Positions 1 through 8,847 of a stretch of 35,535 nt of DNA are shown in pieces (the stretch's first letter is position 1; each line of letters opens with the position of its first letter). Location: the NCBI GenBank assembly GCA_027315455.1, contig DAHUXZ010000002.1:1-35535 (forward strand), read 5' to 3'. This DNA comes from Thermoplasmata archaeon. Its GTDB lineage: Archaea; Thermoplasmatota; Thermoplasmata; Lutacidiplasmatales; UBA184. The translations under genes and the position numbers were made by a program. The notes beneath the pieces are model-generated. The model was not told the origin of the DNA and did not search any database. It was given only the letters and a program-made list of their open reading frames with translations.

Positions 1-2
1 CG

Positions 3-92
3 TGGCCGGTCCTCGCGGCGCTCAAGCAGTTCTTCCAGCTCGAGGCGTTCGGCACGATGCGCCCGGGGGGGCCGCCGGAGATCTTCGTCTAG
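3..92 (+). CDS. C-terminal end of an unidentified protein (5' truncated)
   Basis: An open frame enters from the left edge and stops at TAG 90-92. The visible 29 residues start WPVLAALKQFF and end in PPEIFV, with a plausible amphipathic helix followed by a Gly/Pro-rich tail. The other two forward frames give Arg/Ser-rich or Pro/Arg-rich low-complexity translations typical of shadow frames here, so this frame is the best candidate. Fourteen bases separate its stop from the stop of the convergent membrane-protein gene. The family cannot be recognised from so little sequence. Confidence 0.5.
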   Translation, partial: WPVLAALKQFFQLEAFGTMRPGGPPEIFV

Positions 93-106
93 CCCGACCG
101 CGCCGC

Positions 107-2575
107 CTAGGCGGCCGTGGGGAGGAGCAGGATCGTCCAGTCGTTGTTCGTCCAGTACAGCGAAGCGCCGTACTCGCCCTCGAGGTAGGCCAGGATGTTC
201 GGGATCAGGGCGGCGAACGGACCCCGCGCCCCGGTACCCTCGGAGAGGAAGAAGCTCGCCGAGAGCTGCTGCCAGGTCGCCGGAGCGTTGAGGTACGGCG
301 GCAGGACCGTGACGAAGTTCTCCGAGAGCGGCATCGTGAGCCCGAGCGCGAAGCCGAGGGCGGCCGAACCGCCCGCGACCGTCGAGTTGGCCGCGAGGAC
401 GGCCATCGCCGGCCGCGTGGAGTTGTTGGCAACGTGGCCGAGATAGCTCAGCGCCCCGGCCGGCGTCACCCGGCCTTCGGTCAGCCCGAGACCGCCCTTC
501 ACCCGGGGACTGAACCAGCTGAAGGTCCCGGGGCCGGTCACGTTCACTTCGGCCCCCCCGCTCTTGGGGGGGCTCTGGAGGCGCGCGGAGACGCTCTCGA
601 TCGCCGCCGAGGTGACCGCCTCGGCCGTGAAGTTGAGCGCGAGGGAGCGGGTCCCCGGGATGGCGGTGACGTTCTCCACGAGGCGGACCCCCCGGGACTC
701 GAAGACGAGGGTCAGGGTCGAGCCGCCCGGAGCGGGCGGGATCACCGTCGGGGCGAGGGAGCGGTTGCTCTGGTAGAACGTCACCACCGAGCCATCGGCG
801 AGGGTGACCGTGAGCGACTGGGGGACGACCTGCATCACGGGGACGAAGAAGCCGAAGTAGGACAGCTGGATCGTCGGGGTGCCGCTCAGGAAGGCCGAGT
901 CGTTGCCGCTCACCGTGGCGGCGGCGTAGCTGTTGGTCACGGCCCAGCGGGCCGACAGGGCGAACGAGACCTCCTCCTCGATGACGATGTGCGGCTCGTT
1001 GAGCGCGTAGCCCGGTTGGAACGGCGCGATGACGTCGCGCTGGGTGAGGGACCGTCCCCAGCTCGTGACGTGGGAGATCGTCAGCACCGTGCCGGGGATG
1101 TTGGACCCCCCGAGCGCCCCCATCGCCGCGAGCATGCTGTCGTTGTGGGCGACCTTCGTGCCGCCGACCTCGTAGTGGGCGGTCACCGGGTTCGTCTGGA
1201 CGTCGAAGAAGTAGCCGAGGCCCAGCAACGCCACGGCGACGACGGCCAGCGGAACGACGGTCCGCGCCCTCGAAGAGGTCCGAAGGTGCCGCCAGACGAG
1301 GGAGCGGGGCCGCGGGGCGGTTCCCGGACGGTCGGGAGCCGCCGGGATCGCGGCGACGTACTCGAGGACCGCCTCGATCGCGACGGCCCCGGTGAGGAAG
1401 ACGGGGAAGACCAGGATCTCGCCGAAGCGGACGTACGGGGTGATGATCTCCCGCCACCACAGGACCGCCGCGGTCGCGGTGATCGAGATGGTCCACACCC
1501 CGAGGGCGGCGGCCGGGAGGGTCAGCCACTGGGGGCGCAGGAACCGGGCGGCGACGAAGGCGAGCGGTACGAGGACGCTCACGAGGACGAGGAGCTCGAA
1601 GCTCGTCGGCGAGTCGAACCGATACGTGGGGTCGAACGGACCGTAGATCTTGATCCAGATCGACCCGAGGGTGGTGGAGATCTGGGAGAAGTACGCTCCG
1701 GTCCCGGCGATGTTGTTCTGGTGGAGCCCGAGGTGCGGGACCACCTCGTACCAGAACAGGCCGACCCCCGCGACCAGCGCGACGGACAGCCGTCCGGTCC
1801 AGGTGGTGATGAGCTCCTTCGGCAACTGACCCATCATCAAGAGGACGAGCCCGAGGAAGACGAGGAACGCGGGGACCTCGGCGAACATCGCCGGGTGCGT
1901 GAGGAGCGCCGCGGAGCCGGAGAGCGCCATGGCGACGAGGTGGTAGCGCCGGTGCGACCGGACGTAGCGCAGCGCGAAGGCGATCGTCAGGTTGAGGAAG
2001 ACCCAGGAGAACAGGAACTGGTACGCCCCGGAGAAGTACAGGCTGATGATCGCCGGGTCCGCGAGGATGAACGTCGTCGCCGCGAGCGCCGTGATCGGCC
2101 GCTGGACGAGCGCGCGGGCGGCGTAGTAGGTCGTCCCGCCGAGGAGGATCGAGTTCGACACGACGAAAAGGAGCGCTCCCCCGAGCGGCCCATGGGCCAG
2201 CAGGATCTCCCAGCCGAGGAACGGGCCGAGGAGCGGCGGGCTCGCGGAGTTCGCGTACCAGCTCGCGTAGGGCAGCCCGACGGCATGGGCTGCGCCGGCC
2301 GTCCACTCCCCGGGGTCGCCGCCGGGCGGGACGGGAGCCTGGAGCATGTAGTAGAGGAAGAACAGCCCGAACCCGAGGCCGATCAGGAACCCTGCGAGGG
2401 TGGCCCAGCCCTCGTACCGCGTCGGGCCCGAGGGGAGCCCCGAGGGGTGGCGCCGGTCCACGGGGATCGGGGTGAGCGGGCTCGGCACCGCGCGGTAGCC
2501 GGCGACGAGGCGCGCCCAGAGCCGGCGGAGCCGGACGGAGAGTCCCCCTCGAGGGGCCGGTGGATCGCCGTCCAT
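107..2575 (-). CDS. Large multi-spanning membrane protein, GT-C glycosyltransferase-like
   Basis: About 822 residues from ATG 2575; the frame is open further upstream to 2797, but that part is Arg/Pro-rich and non-family-like. A first hydrophobic helix (about residues 60-80) is followed by a loop with GGDPGEWTA, then roughly ten more hydrophobic helices up to about residue 470. The C-terminal third is non-membrane, beta-rich and holds several N-x-S/T sequons, so it is probably extracellular. An acidic motif in the first outer loop after TM1 plus a soluble C-terminal domain is the layout of GT-C (GT39/PMT-like) enzymes that use lipid-linked sugars. That assignment is by architecture only; a non-enzymatic membrane protein is possible. 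It is convergent with the fragment at the left edge and divergent from the glycoside hydrolase at 2823. Confidence 0.75.
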   Translation of the reverse strand: MDGDPPAPRGGLSVRLRRLWARLVAGYRAVPSPLTPIPVDRRHPSGLPSGPTRYEGWATLAGFLIGLGFGLFFLYYMLQAPVPPGGDPGEWTAGAAHAVGLPYASWYANSASPPLLGPFLGWEILLAHGPLGGALLFVVSNSILLGGTTYYAARALVQRPITALAATTFILADPAIISLYFSGAYQFLFSWVFLNLTIAFALRYVRSHRRYHLVAMALSGSAALLTHPAMFAEVPAFLVFLGLVLLMMGQLPKELITTWTGRLSVALVAGVGLFWYEVVPHLGLHQNNIAGTGAYFSQISTTLGSIWIKIYGPFDPTYRFDSPTSFELLVLVSVLVPLAFVAARFLRPQWLTLPAAALGVWTISITATAAVLWWREIITPYVRFGEILVFPVFLTGAVAIEAVLEYVAAIPAAPDRPGTAPRPRSLVWRHLRTSSRARTVVPLAVVAVALLGLGYFFDVQTNPVTAHYEVGGTKVAHNDSMLAAMGALGGSNIPGTVLTISHVTSWGRSLTQRDVIAPFQPGYALNEPHIVIEEEVSFALSARWAVTNSYAAATVSGNDSAFLSGTPTIQLSYFGFFVPVMQVVPQSLTVTLADGSVVTFYQSNRSLAPTVIPPAPGGSTLTLVFESRGVRLVENVTAIPGTRSLALNFTAEAVTSAAIESVSARLQSPPKSGGAEVNVTGPGTFSWFSPRVKGGLGLTEGRVTPAGALSYLGHVANNSTRPAMAVLAANSTVAGGSAALGFALGLTMPLSENFVTVLPPYLNAPATWQQLSASFFLSEGTGARGPFAALIPNILAYLEGEYGASLYWTNNDWTILLLPTAA

Positions 2576-2713
2576 CGTCACGGCACCGAGCCCGACCTGC
2601 GGGCCGACGGCGCGGGCGCGTGGCTCGGGAACAGGGGACGGCGGCGTCGGAGCCCTGCGGGCATCGTATCGGGTCCGACCTCCCCCGGAGCGGGCGTTTT
2701 CATCCGGGCCCCC

Positions 2714-2719
2714 TATATG
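2714..2719. promoter_or_regulatory. TATA-like element in the 2576-2822 divergent gap
   Basis: TATATG sits in an otherwise very G+C-rich 247-base gap between the divergent membrane-protein gene and the first glycoside hydrolase. It is 107 bases from the plus-strand start and about 140 from the minus-strand start, so it fits neither as a leaderless promoter. It could serve the minus-strand gene with a leader of about 110 bases. The direction is uncertain. Confidence 0.3.
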
Positions 2720-2792
2720 TACTCTTCGGCCCGCCTCTCTCGGGGAGCGCCCGTGCCGGCACGCGGGATCCCGGTTCGACTCCGGGTCGACC

Positions 2793-2800
2793 TTCATAGG
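2793..2800 (+). promoter_or_regulatory. TATA-like box for the glycoside hydrolase at 2823
   Basis: TTCATAGG is centred about 26 bases upstream of ATG 2823, the spacing expected for an archaeal TATA box of a leaderless transcript. Related CATAAG or CTTATG elements precede other genes in this window (esterase, APS kinase, VapBC). Confidence 0.45.
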
Positions 2801-2822
2801 GGGGGCCGAGCTCGCGCCGGCG

Positions 2823-4238
2823 ATGTGGCGACGATTCCAGGGGTTCGTTCGGCGGGCCCCCCGCTGGACCCTCGCCGTGCTCGCGGTCGGGGTGGCCGTC
2901 GCGGTCGTTGTGGCCGGGCTCCTCGCGCTCCCTGCGTCGCCACCGGCCGGTCCTCTCCCGACGGTCCCCGTCAGCCTGCGCGTCGGGCCGTCCGTCGGGA
3001 CCGTGGGTCCGGGGTTCTTCGCGGTGAGCGCCCAGTCGGACTACCTCGCCGATGCGGTCACCCAGTCCCTCGTGGAGCACACCCCCCTCACGGTCTTCCG
3101 CTGGGGGCCCCAGGGGGAGTACGTCAACCTGACCGCCGGGGTGCAGTACACGGACGACGGGGTGCCCGGCCCGATCGGGCCGGACAACATCAGCTCCTTC
3201 ATCGAGTTCTGCCGGGCGATCCACTGCCGGGCCTCCCTCGCGGTACCCGGGGAGATCAACGACACGACGATCGCCGTCGAGACCGTGAGCTACATCGAGA
3301 ACACTCTCGGGTTCCACCCGGCGTACTGGTCGGTCGGTAACGAGCCGCAAACGTGGTCGCACTTCAACGAGCCGTGGGTGGACTGGCGGACGACCGACGC
3401 CTCCCACGTCTCCCCGATGCAGTACGCCCTCGAGGTCCAGCGCTATGTCGCCGCGATCCGCACCGTCGACCCGAACGCCCAGTTCGTCGGGATCCAGTCC
3501 GCGGGGGGCGACGCCGTGGAGGCGTCGCAGTGGATCGCACCGGTCGTCGAGGTCAACGGACCGAACCTCACGGCCGTCGCGTACCACCCCTACCCCGGCG
3601 GCAGCGGCGCGAGCGGAGCCTCCCTCGCCGACTTCTTCTCGTCGCTGACGCGGTCGACGGCGTTCCCCCTCGGCTATCCCGAGGCCCAGCGGACCATCGC
3701 CGCCGCCTGCGGCTGCGCGGTCCCGCTCATCGCCGGGGAGTTCAACAGTGCCCTCGGCGGGGGGTACGCGCCGTACATGGCCGGGTACCCGAACGTCCCG
3801 TACATCGGGGCGGGACTTCTCCTCGCGATGGAGGAGGGCGTGCCCCAGGTGACCTACTTCACCCTCTCGACCCCGGGGCCCGGCTTCGGGCTCCTCGAGG
3901 GGACGACCCCCCGGCCGACGTACTACCTCTACTCCGTCTTCCTGGAGAACCTGACCCAGGGCTCGGTCCTCCCCGCGACCCTCCCGGGCGCCCCGGCGCA
4001 GGTCTACGCCCTCGAGACGGTGAACGGGTCGCGCACCTCGCTCTTCGTCGTCAACGCGAACCCGTCGGTCAACGTCGAGCTCAACCTCACCGGTAGCGGC
4101 TTCCCGCTCGCCGGGGGCGGGACCGTCTACTCCTGGGACCCTTCGGGCGCCTTCCCGACGGTCGCCACCGTCTCGGGCGGCCTGCCCATCGTCTACCGCC
4201 TCCCGGCGGAAGGGGTTCTCCTCGTCGACGTCGGCTGA
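2823..4238 (+). CDS. Secreted clan GH-A-like glycoside hydrolase (paralogue 1)
   Basis: 471 residues. A basic N-terminus and hydrophobic helix (about 15-38) form a signal peptide or membrane anchor. The catalytic part resembles a clan-A (beta/alpha)8 glycosidase: FRWGP near 92-96, GNEP with putative acid/base Glu174, YHPYP near 254-258, and AGEFNSA with putative nucleophile Glu306. A C-terminal beta domain ends in EGVLLVDVG, as in GH39/GH51/GH79-type enzymes. It is strongly similar along its whole length to the gene at 19617-21227 and more distantly to its convergent neighbour at 4249-5682. It probably cleaves an extracellular polysaccharide or trims a surface glycan; the substrate cannot be read from sequence. 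Start ATG 2823 is supported by a TATA-like box 26 bases upstream. Only 10 bases separate its stop from the neighbour's. Confidence 0.85.
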   Translation: MWRRFQGFVRRAPRWTLAVLAVGVAVAVVVAGLLALPASPPAGPLPTVPVSLRVGPSVGTVGPGFFAVSAQSDYLADAVTQSLVEHTPLTVFRWGPQGEYVNLTAGVQYTDDGVPGPIGPDNISSFIEFCRAIHCRASLAVPGEINDTTIAVETVSYIENTLGFHPAYWSVGNEPQTWSHFNEPWVDWRTTDASHVSPMQYALEVQRYVAAIRTVDPNAQFVGIQSAGGDAVEASQWIAPVVEVNGPNLTAVAYHPYPGGSGASGASLADFFSSLTRSTAFPLGYPEAQRTIAAACGCAVPLIAGEFNSALGGGYAPYMAGYPNVPYIGAGLLLAMEEGVPQVTYFTLSTPGPGFGLLEGTTPRPTYYLYSVFLENLTQGSVLPATLPGAPAQVYALETVNGSRTSLFVVNANPSVNVELNLTGSGFPLAGGGTVYSWDPSGAFPTVATVSGGLPIVYRLPAEGVLLVDVG

Positions 4239-4248
4239 ACGGGGCCGA

Positions 4249-5682
4249 TCACACCGTCAGAAGCAGGATCCCCTGGGCCGACACGGTGTACGAGGACGGT
4301 AGGCTCGAGGTCGACCCCGTGGTCGGAGTGGCGGACGTCGGGGTCCACTGCCAGTAGCTTCCGGCGCCCCCCGTTGCGAACACCGTCGACGGGATCGAGA
4401 GCGAGAGCGCGGTCGCCGTATTGGTGTTCACGAGCAGGAGCGAGCGGTGGGTGCCGTTCGTCGTGAGCAGCGCCCAGAGGCCCATCGTCGCCGGGGCCTT
4501 CACCATGATCGACGTGTCCGCCCCCATCGTGAGGTTGTCGAGGATCCGCTGGAAGGCCAGTCCCTCGTACGTCGGCCGGTCGGTAGAGAGGTCGAACAGC
4601 GAGTTCGAGTTGAAGACCGTGAACTGCGAGACGTTCACTCCGATCGCCTCGATGACCGACCCGACGATGAACGGGGCGCCCGCGTAGGTTGCGGAGAGCG
4701 GGCTGAAGGCGTAGAACGGGCCCGCCTGGTACTCCCCGAGCTCGACCGGCAGCGAGCGGCAGGTGCGGCAGCCGCTCGCCACGTTCCCCCGGAACTGCGC
4801 CACCGTGTGGGTCAGGTTGGCCGTCGACGCGAGCAGCCCGTAGAACTTCGACAGGGTCGTCGTCGACCCGGTCTGGGTCGGGTAGCTGTGGTAGGCCATC
4901 GCGGAGAGGTAGGCTCCGTCCACCCGGGCCGTGTCCGTCACGAGCGCGGAGTTGCAGGCGCAGGCCGCCTCGATCCCGAGGAACCTGTCGCCCGGGAAGA
5001 CCGCGTGGACCGCGGCGATGTAGTTGTGCACCATCGTCGCGTAGTCCAGGCCCGTCGGGGCCCGTTTGTCCGCCGTCGACCAGGTCGACACGTTCTTCCC
5101 GTAATGGGTCCAGGCGTTCGGCTCGTTGCCGAACTCCCAGTACGTCGGGACGAAATGGAGGACGTTGTGGTACCACTCGGCGGTGTGCACCGCGGCCGGG
5201 GTGTTGTTCTCCTCGCCGGGGAGGTAGCCGAGCCAGGAGCAGTGCGGGGTCTGGGAGTAGCACCAGCTGCGGAACCAGGTAAGGTCCCAGAGCTGGCCGT
5301 GGACCGCGACGTAGGTCCCGTTGCCCGACGGGGGCGGCACGTAGTTCGTGCTGATGGTGGGGTCGTAGGCCGCACCGACGCCGCCGAAGCGGATCCAGCG
5401 GAACGGCGTCGAGTTGAGGTAGGCGCCGAGGGCGACCAGCGACTTCACGGGGGTCGCGTCATCGGTCAGGACGACCGCGAAGAACGGGCTGCCCCCGTGG
5501 CTGCCCTCGGCGCTCCCCAACTTGAGGGTCGCGGCGACGGACGAGGACGCCCCCGTCGCTCCCGGGCCCGTCCCCGGCGCCGCAGCGCCGGTGAGGCCCG
5601 GGGCGAGGACGACCCCGATGGGCACGGCGACGATCAGACAAACGGCTACGCTCATCCATACTCGGCCTGGTACCTTCGCCAT
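4249..5682 (-). CDS. Secreted clan GH-A-like glycoside hydrolase (paralogue 2, divergent)
   Basis: 477 residues from ATG 5682. That start is chosen because a G-rich Shine-Dalgarno-like run lies just upstream and the next residues form a signal peptide (about 8-35). Putative catalytic residues are Glu187 in FGNEPNAW and Glu317 in ELGEYQAG, with YHSYP near 264-268. The C-terminal beta domain ends in AQGILLLTV. Cys pairs (141/148, 241/243, 305/308) may form disulfides, fitting an extracellular location. It shares the layout of the two other glycosidases here but is clearly more diverged, with an N-terminal insertion around 105-160, so it may have a different substrate. The esterase upstream is co-oriented but 278 bases away, and this gene has its own TATA box. 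Confidence 0.83.
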   Translation of the reverse strand: MAKVPGRVWMSVAVCLIVAVPIGVVLAPGLTGAAAPGTGPGATGASSSVAATLKLGSAEGSHGGSPFFAVVLTDDATPVKSLVALGAYLNSTPFRWIRFGGVGAAYDPTISTNYVPPPSGNGTYVAVHGQLWDLTWFRSWCYSQTPHCSWLGYLPGEENNTPAAVHTAEWYHNVLHFVPTYWEFGNEPNAWTHYGKNVSTWSTADKRAPTGLDYATMVHNYIAAVHAVFPGDRFLGIEAACACNSALVTDTARVDGAYLSAMAYHSYPTQTGSTTTLSKFYGLLASTANLTHTVAQFRGNVASGCRTCRSLPVELGEYQAGPFYAFSPLSATYAGAPFIVGSVIEAIGVNVSQFTVFNSNSLFDLSTDRPTYEGLAFQRILDNLTMGADTSIMVKAPATMGLWALLTTNGTHRSLLLVNTNTATALSLSIPSTVFATGGAGSYWQWTPTSATPTTGSTSSLPSSYTVSAQGILLLTV

Positions 5683-5745
5683 TACACCCCCCCTCGGGGG
5701 TGGTGGACGGCCGCGTCCACCGCGGAATCCCCATACATGCGCTGC

Positions 5746-5754
5746 GTATAAATG
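5746..5754 (-). promoter_or_regulatory. TATA box for the glycoside hydrolase at 4249-5682
   Basis: Read on the minus strand this is CATTTATAC, a good archaeal TATA box in a G+C-rich gap. It lies about 68 bases upstream of ATG 5682, giving a leader of about 40 bases that ends in a G-rich ribosome-binding site. This supports 5682 over the longer open frame reaching 5793, which would start upstream of the promoter. Confidence 0.55.
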
Positions 5755-5909
5755 CGTGTGTTGACGTCTCCGCTCGTCGTGCCGCAGCGACACCGGAACG
5801 ACAACTCACGCGCCGATCCGCCGACCCGGAAGCGCGGCGATGAGCGGACTCGGGACGCGCGCCGGCCCATCGGCCGTCGGGGGCCGTAGAGGCGTCGGGC
5901 CGGGGGGAA

Positions 5910-5930
5910 GATCGCCCGCGGCGGGCGATC
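5910..5930 (-). terminator. GC-rich hairpin after the esterase gene
   Basis: GATCGCCCG and CGGGCGATC form a perfect 9-bp inverted repeat with a 3-base loop, about 30 bases past the esterase stop on the minus strand. No T-tract follows, so intrinsic termination is uncertain. Nothing else was seen in the remainder of the 5683-5960 gap beyond this hairpin and the TATA box. Confidence 0.35.
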
Positions 5931-5960
5931 CCGCTCCGGACGCGAACGCTCTGGGTCGGA

Positions 5961-7004
5961 CTACGGGGGAGGGTACGGGGTGCCACCCGGCGACGCCCAA
6001 ACGAGGCCGTCGCCGACCCGACCGGAGAAGTAGGCGAACATGTCCGGGCCGTTCATGATGTTCAGGTTGTGCGGCCCGCGGGGAACGTAGACGAACCGCC
6101 AATGATAGAGGGCCGGATCCGCCGCGCTGAGGTTGGTCAGTGGGGTCGTGCAGTTCGGCGGCTCGGCGAGCGAGGGGACAAAGGTGCAGGTCGAAGTGAG
6201 GACGGTATCGTTCGCGTTCTGCCAGGCGGTGAAGTTCGGGTTGTTCGGGCAGCGGTTGTCATTGCCGCCCTGGACGATGTAGAACGGGATGCCGCTGAAG
6301 TTCTGCGGGAAGAAGCGCGCCGGGCTCATGTAGTAGGCGAGGCCGGTCGCGAAGGTCGACTGTCCGGGAAGATACCCGCCCGTGACCGACTGGATCTCGG
6401 CGAGTTCGGGGGTCAGTCCGATCTGTATCCGCCACTCGATCGCCTCGTAGGCGTCGGTGCAGGAGTTGATCGCGCCGATCCCCGCGACGGGGAGCACGTG
6501 GTTGAGCCCGAGCGACAGGCTCCCGACCGAGCCCATGCTCGTCCCGAAGACGTAGAGCTTCCCCACATGGCGGAGGGATTCCTCGTGGTGGACCGCGTCC
6601 ACCACGTCCTGCTGCTGCGGCCCGGAGTATGGGGAGTTCACGTAGAAGCCATCGTTCGTGCGCGTGTTGATCGAGATGAGCAGGAAGCCATCGGCCTGCG
6701 CGGCCTGGATGATCCCCGGCCCCCCGCTGTTGGTCAGGAGCTCATTGCCGGCCTGGGCGAGGCCGTGCAGGAAGACCGCGAGCGGATACGTGGCGTTCGG
6801 GTCGTAGCCGGTCGGAAGCCACTCGTAGTAGCTCAGCGGGGTCTGGTCGACCGAGGAGGTGTAGGGGATCACCTGTCCCCCGTAGGTGTTGCCCGTCCCC
6901 CCGGGGCCCGTGCGGAACGGGTGAAGGACGTAGAGGCCCGCGCCGACGACCACGAGGGCGGCCACGATCGCTCCGACGATGACCCACGCCCGAGACAGCT
7001 CCAC
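5961..7004 (-). CDS. Membrane-anchored or secreted alpha/beta-hydrolase esterase
   Basis: 347 residues, GTG start at 7004. A hydrophobic helix at about 7-28 anchors or exports the protein. The domain has the alpha/beta-hydrolase layout of feruloyl-esterase/PHB-depolymerase-like (CE1-type) enzymes: PLAVFLHG near 74-81 (oxyanion strand), nucleophile Ser156 in GTSMG, a candidate acid in GGNDNRC, and His in RGPHNLN near the C-terminus. Several Cys and N-x-S/T sequons fit an extracellular location. Next to glycoside hydrolases it could remove acyl esters from polysaccharides, but a lipase or peptidase-like role is not excluded. A CTTATG-type TATA element lies 42 bases upstream. Confidence 0.8.
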   Translation of the reverse strand: MELSRAWVIVGAIVAALVVVGAGLYVLHPFRTGPGGTGNTYGGQVIPYTSSVDQTPLSYYEWLPTGYDPNATYPLAVFLHGLAQAGNELLTNSGGPGIIQAAQADGFLLISINTRTNDGFYVNSPYSGPQQQDVVDAVHHEESLRHVGKLYVFGTSMGSVGSLSLGLNHVLPVAGIGAINSCTDAYEAIEWRIQIGLTPELAEIQSVTGGYLPGQSTFATGLAYYMSPARFFPQNFSGIPFYIVQGGNDNRCPNNPNFTAWQNANDTVLTSTCTFVPSLAEPPNCTTPLTNLSAADPALYHWRFVYVPRGPHNLNIMNGPDMFAYFSGRVGDGLVWASPGGTPYPPP

Positions 7005-7041
7005 CGCGCCGACAGCCCTCCGTCGCCGACCTACGCGCAGC

Positions 7042-7050
7042 CTTTCATAA
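7042..7050 (-). promoter_or_regulatory. TATA-like box for the esterase
   Basis: The minus strand reads TTATGAAAG about 42 bases upstream of GTG 7004, predicting a leader of about 15 bases. It lies between the esterase start and the stop of the sulfatase-fold gene at 7086, so the esterase is probably transcribed separately. Confidence 0.45.
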
Positions 7051-7085
7051 GCCGAACTGGGCCAGCGGGGGCAGCCTCGTTGGGC

Positions 7086-8639
7086 CTAGATATAGCCCCA
7101 GGAGCGGAGCCGCTCCTCGACGTCATCGCTGCGCTCGGCGGCGGTGCCGCTTCCGAGCGCCGCGGCGACCCGGCGCGCCTCCGCCGCGAGCGGAGCGAGC
7201 GACGGGTCATCTGCGGACCAGATGTCGTGGGCCTCCTCCGGGTCCCGGCGGATGTCGAAAGCGGCGAGGGTCCCGTCGGTGATGTTGAAGACCACCTTGA
7301 GGTCGCCCTGGTAGGCGGCGGACCATACCCGGTCCACCCAGCGCTGGCGTTCCTCGGAGAGCTGTCGGCGCTCCTGGTCGAGGGCGAGGCCGTCGGCCAT
7401 CGCCGGGAGCGGATGGGGGCGGGGTGAGCGGTCGAGCGTCGAGAGGGGCACGCCCGAGAACCCTCCCACGTCCGCCGCCCCGGCGGCGGCCATCACCGTG
7501 GGCGCGATATCGACGAGGCTCGCCCATCCCACCGCCGTGCGGCCGCCGCCGCGGCCCCCGGGCGGCCGGACCCACAGCGGGATGCGCAGCAGCGGCTCAT
7601 CGGCCCGGTGCATGTGGAACATCGTTCCGTGCTCTCCGAACGCCTGGCCGTGGTCGCTCGTCAGGATGAGATAGGTGTCGTCCCAACGCCGGGTCCGGCG
7701 CAGGACGTCGATCAGGGCCCCCAGTCGCCGGTCCACGACCTTGAAGCTCGCCCGGTAGAGCCGACGGATGAGGTCGAGCTCGGGTGCCGTCGGGGCCCAG
7801 CGGCCGGAGATGACCGAGGGGCGGTCCTGGGGGGTCCGCACGAACTCGAGGTAGTCGCGCAGGGACCGGATCACCTCGGGGTCGGCGAAGTACGGCTCGT
7901 GGGCGTCGAGGAGGTTCACGAAGGTGAAGATGGGCTCGTCCTCCGGCACGTTACGGAGCCACCCCTCGAGCGTCGGCTCGATCCACCCCGCGACCGGCGC
8001 GTAGGAGGGATCCCGGGGGAACAGGAGCCGCTGGAGGAACCGGTTCGCCCCGTCGACGAGGAACGGGTGGCGATAGACGACATCCGCCGACCGATGCAGC
8101 AGCCCCACGAGCGAACTGTCGTGGATCTGCTGAAAGACGGAGGGGGCGGGCCGCCGCTCCTCGCCAAGCCCCTTCGGTCGGTGGGAGGAGGGGGTCATCC
8201 GCACGTACGGCTCCCACCACTCGGACCAGGCCGCCGCGTCGAACCCTGCCGTCAGCCCGAACGTCGGACTGAGCAGCGGGTTCGCCGAGAGGAGGAGGGA
8301 CCGATACCCGTACGGCCGGAGCAGGGTCGGGAGCCGGGGGGCGCTCTCGTCCAGCTGGAGTCGCCCCTTGGCGTGCGCACGGTGCTCCCAGGGGTAGCGC
8401 CCCGTGAACAGGCTGGCATGGGCCGGGATCGTCCACGGCGCGACGCTGGCGGCCCGCTCGAAGACGATCGACTCCCGCCGCAGCGCCTCGATGGTCGGGA
8501 GGCCGACCACGCCCTGGGCGCCCCCGGGGAAATCGGAGGCCCGTACGCAGTCCATCACGACGACGAGGAAGTTCGGTCGGCCCCCGTGCTCTGGCCCCGG
8601 CGCCCCCTCCGAGCCGACCGGGGCGGGGGGAACGGTCAC
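7086..8639 (-). CDS. Sulfatase-fold (alkaline phosphatase superfamily) hydrolase 1
   Basis: 517 residues from GTG 8639, preceded by a GGAGGGGG ribosome-binding site; the open frame continues to 9038, but only as Arg-rich non-family sequence. PF00884-type features are: metal Asp30 in VVMDCVRASD, the core PWTIPAHASLFTG, and the C-terminal metal motif SDHGQAFGEHG. Aligned to the sulfatase signature (C/S-x-P-S-R), the nucleophile position is Thr70, so the formylglycine used by true sulfatases cannot form. A Thr nucleophile suits phosphatase, phosphodiesterase or phosphotransferase chemistry. No signal peptide is visible, so it is probably cytoplasmic. Its C-terminus (VEERLRSWGYI) nearly matches that of the divergent paralogue at 8848. 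The setting suggests a role in surface-glycan decoration. Confidence 0.85.
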   Translation of the reverse strand: MTVPPAPVGSEGAPGPEHGGRPNFLVVVMDCVRASDFPGGAQGVVGLPTIEALRRESIVFERAASVAPWTIPAHASLFTGRYPWEHRAHAKGRLQLDESAPRLPTLLRPYGYRSLLLSANPLLSPTFGLTAGFDAAAWSEWWEPYVRMTPSSHRPKGLGEERRPAPSVFQQIHDSSLVGLLHRSADVVYRHPFLVDGANRFLQRLLFPRDPSYAPVAGWIEPTLEGWLRNVPEDEPIFTFVNLLDAHEPYFADPEVIRSLRDYLEFVRTPQDRPSVISGRWAPTAPELDLIRRLYRASFKVVDRRLGALIDVLRRTRRWDDTYLILTSDHGQAFGEHGTMFHMHRADEPLLRIPLWVRPPGGRGGGRTAVGWASLVDIAPTVMAAAGAADVGGFSGVPLSTLDRSPRPHPLPAMADGLALDQERRQLSEERQRWVDRVWSAAYQGDLKVVFNITDGTLAAFDIRRDPEEAHDIWSADDPSLAPLAAEARRVAAALGSGTAAERSDDVEERLRSWGYI

Positions 8640-8806
8640 GGGAGCCCCCCTCCGGACGCGTCGCGGCTGGGGGTCCGGTCGGCCATGGCGCGCGCGGGAA
8701 CCGCGGGGCTCGTAAAGCTTGCGCGCGCGTCTCGCTGCGCCGGGGCCGCCGACCCGGAGCCCGCCGGCGCACCGGAGCCCCCTCGCGGGGACGCTCGGCG
8801 GAAAGG

Positions 8807-8815
8807 CTAATATCC
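8807..8815 (+). promoter_or_regulatory. TATA box for sulfatase-fold gene 2
   Basis: CTAATATCC lies about 37 bases upstream of ATG 8848, giving a leader of roughly 10 bases. It sits in the 208-base gap between two divergent paralogues. A weaker CTTTACGAG element near 8711-8720 on the minus strand could serve the other gene. Confidence 0.5.
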
Positions 8816-8847
8816 ACTGACCGGGAGCCTTCGATGGGTAGCCCCCC

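Noticed and set aside
2752-2763. Perfect 12-bp palindrome CGTGCCGGCACG in the divergent gap before the first glycosidase
   Set aside because: Purely G+C-rich short palindromes are expected by chance in this composition, and it has no clear relation to a promoter.
2770-2793. tRNA-like 3' end: a perfect T-arm with the B-box match GGTTCGACTCC and a 5-bp stem
   Set aside because: No matching 5' acceptor strand, D-arm or anticodon arm with a proper loop could be found upstream, even allowing a long variable arm. It may be a tRNA remnant or chance in G+C-rich DNA; too weak to call.
2-3340. Very long plus-strand open frame over the membrane-protein gene
   Set aside because: Its translation is Arg/Gly/Glu-rich low complexity, typical of antisense frames in G+C-rich DNA; the minus frame has coherent membrane helices.
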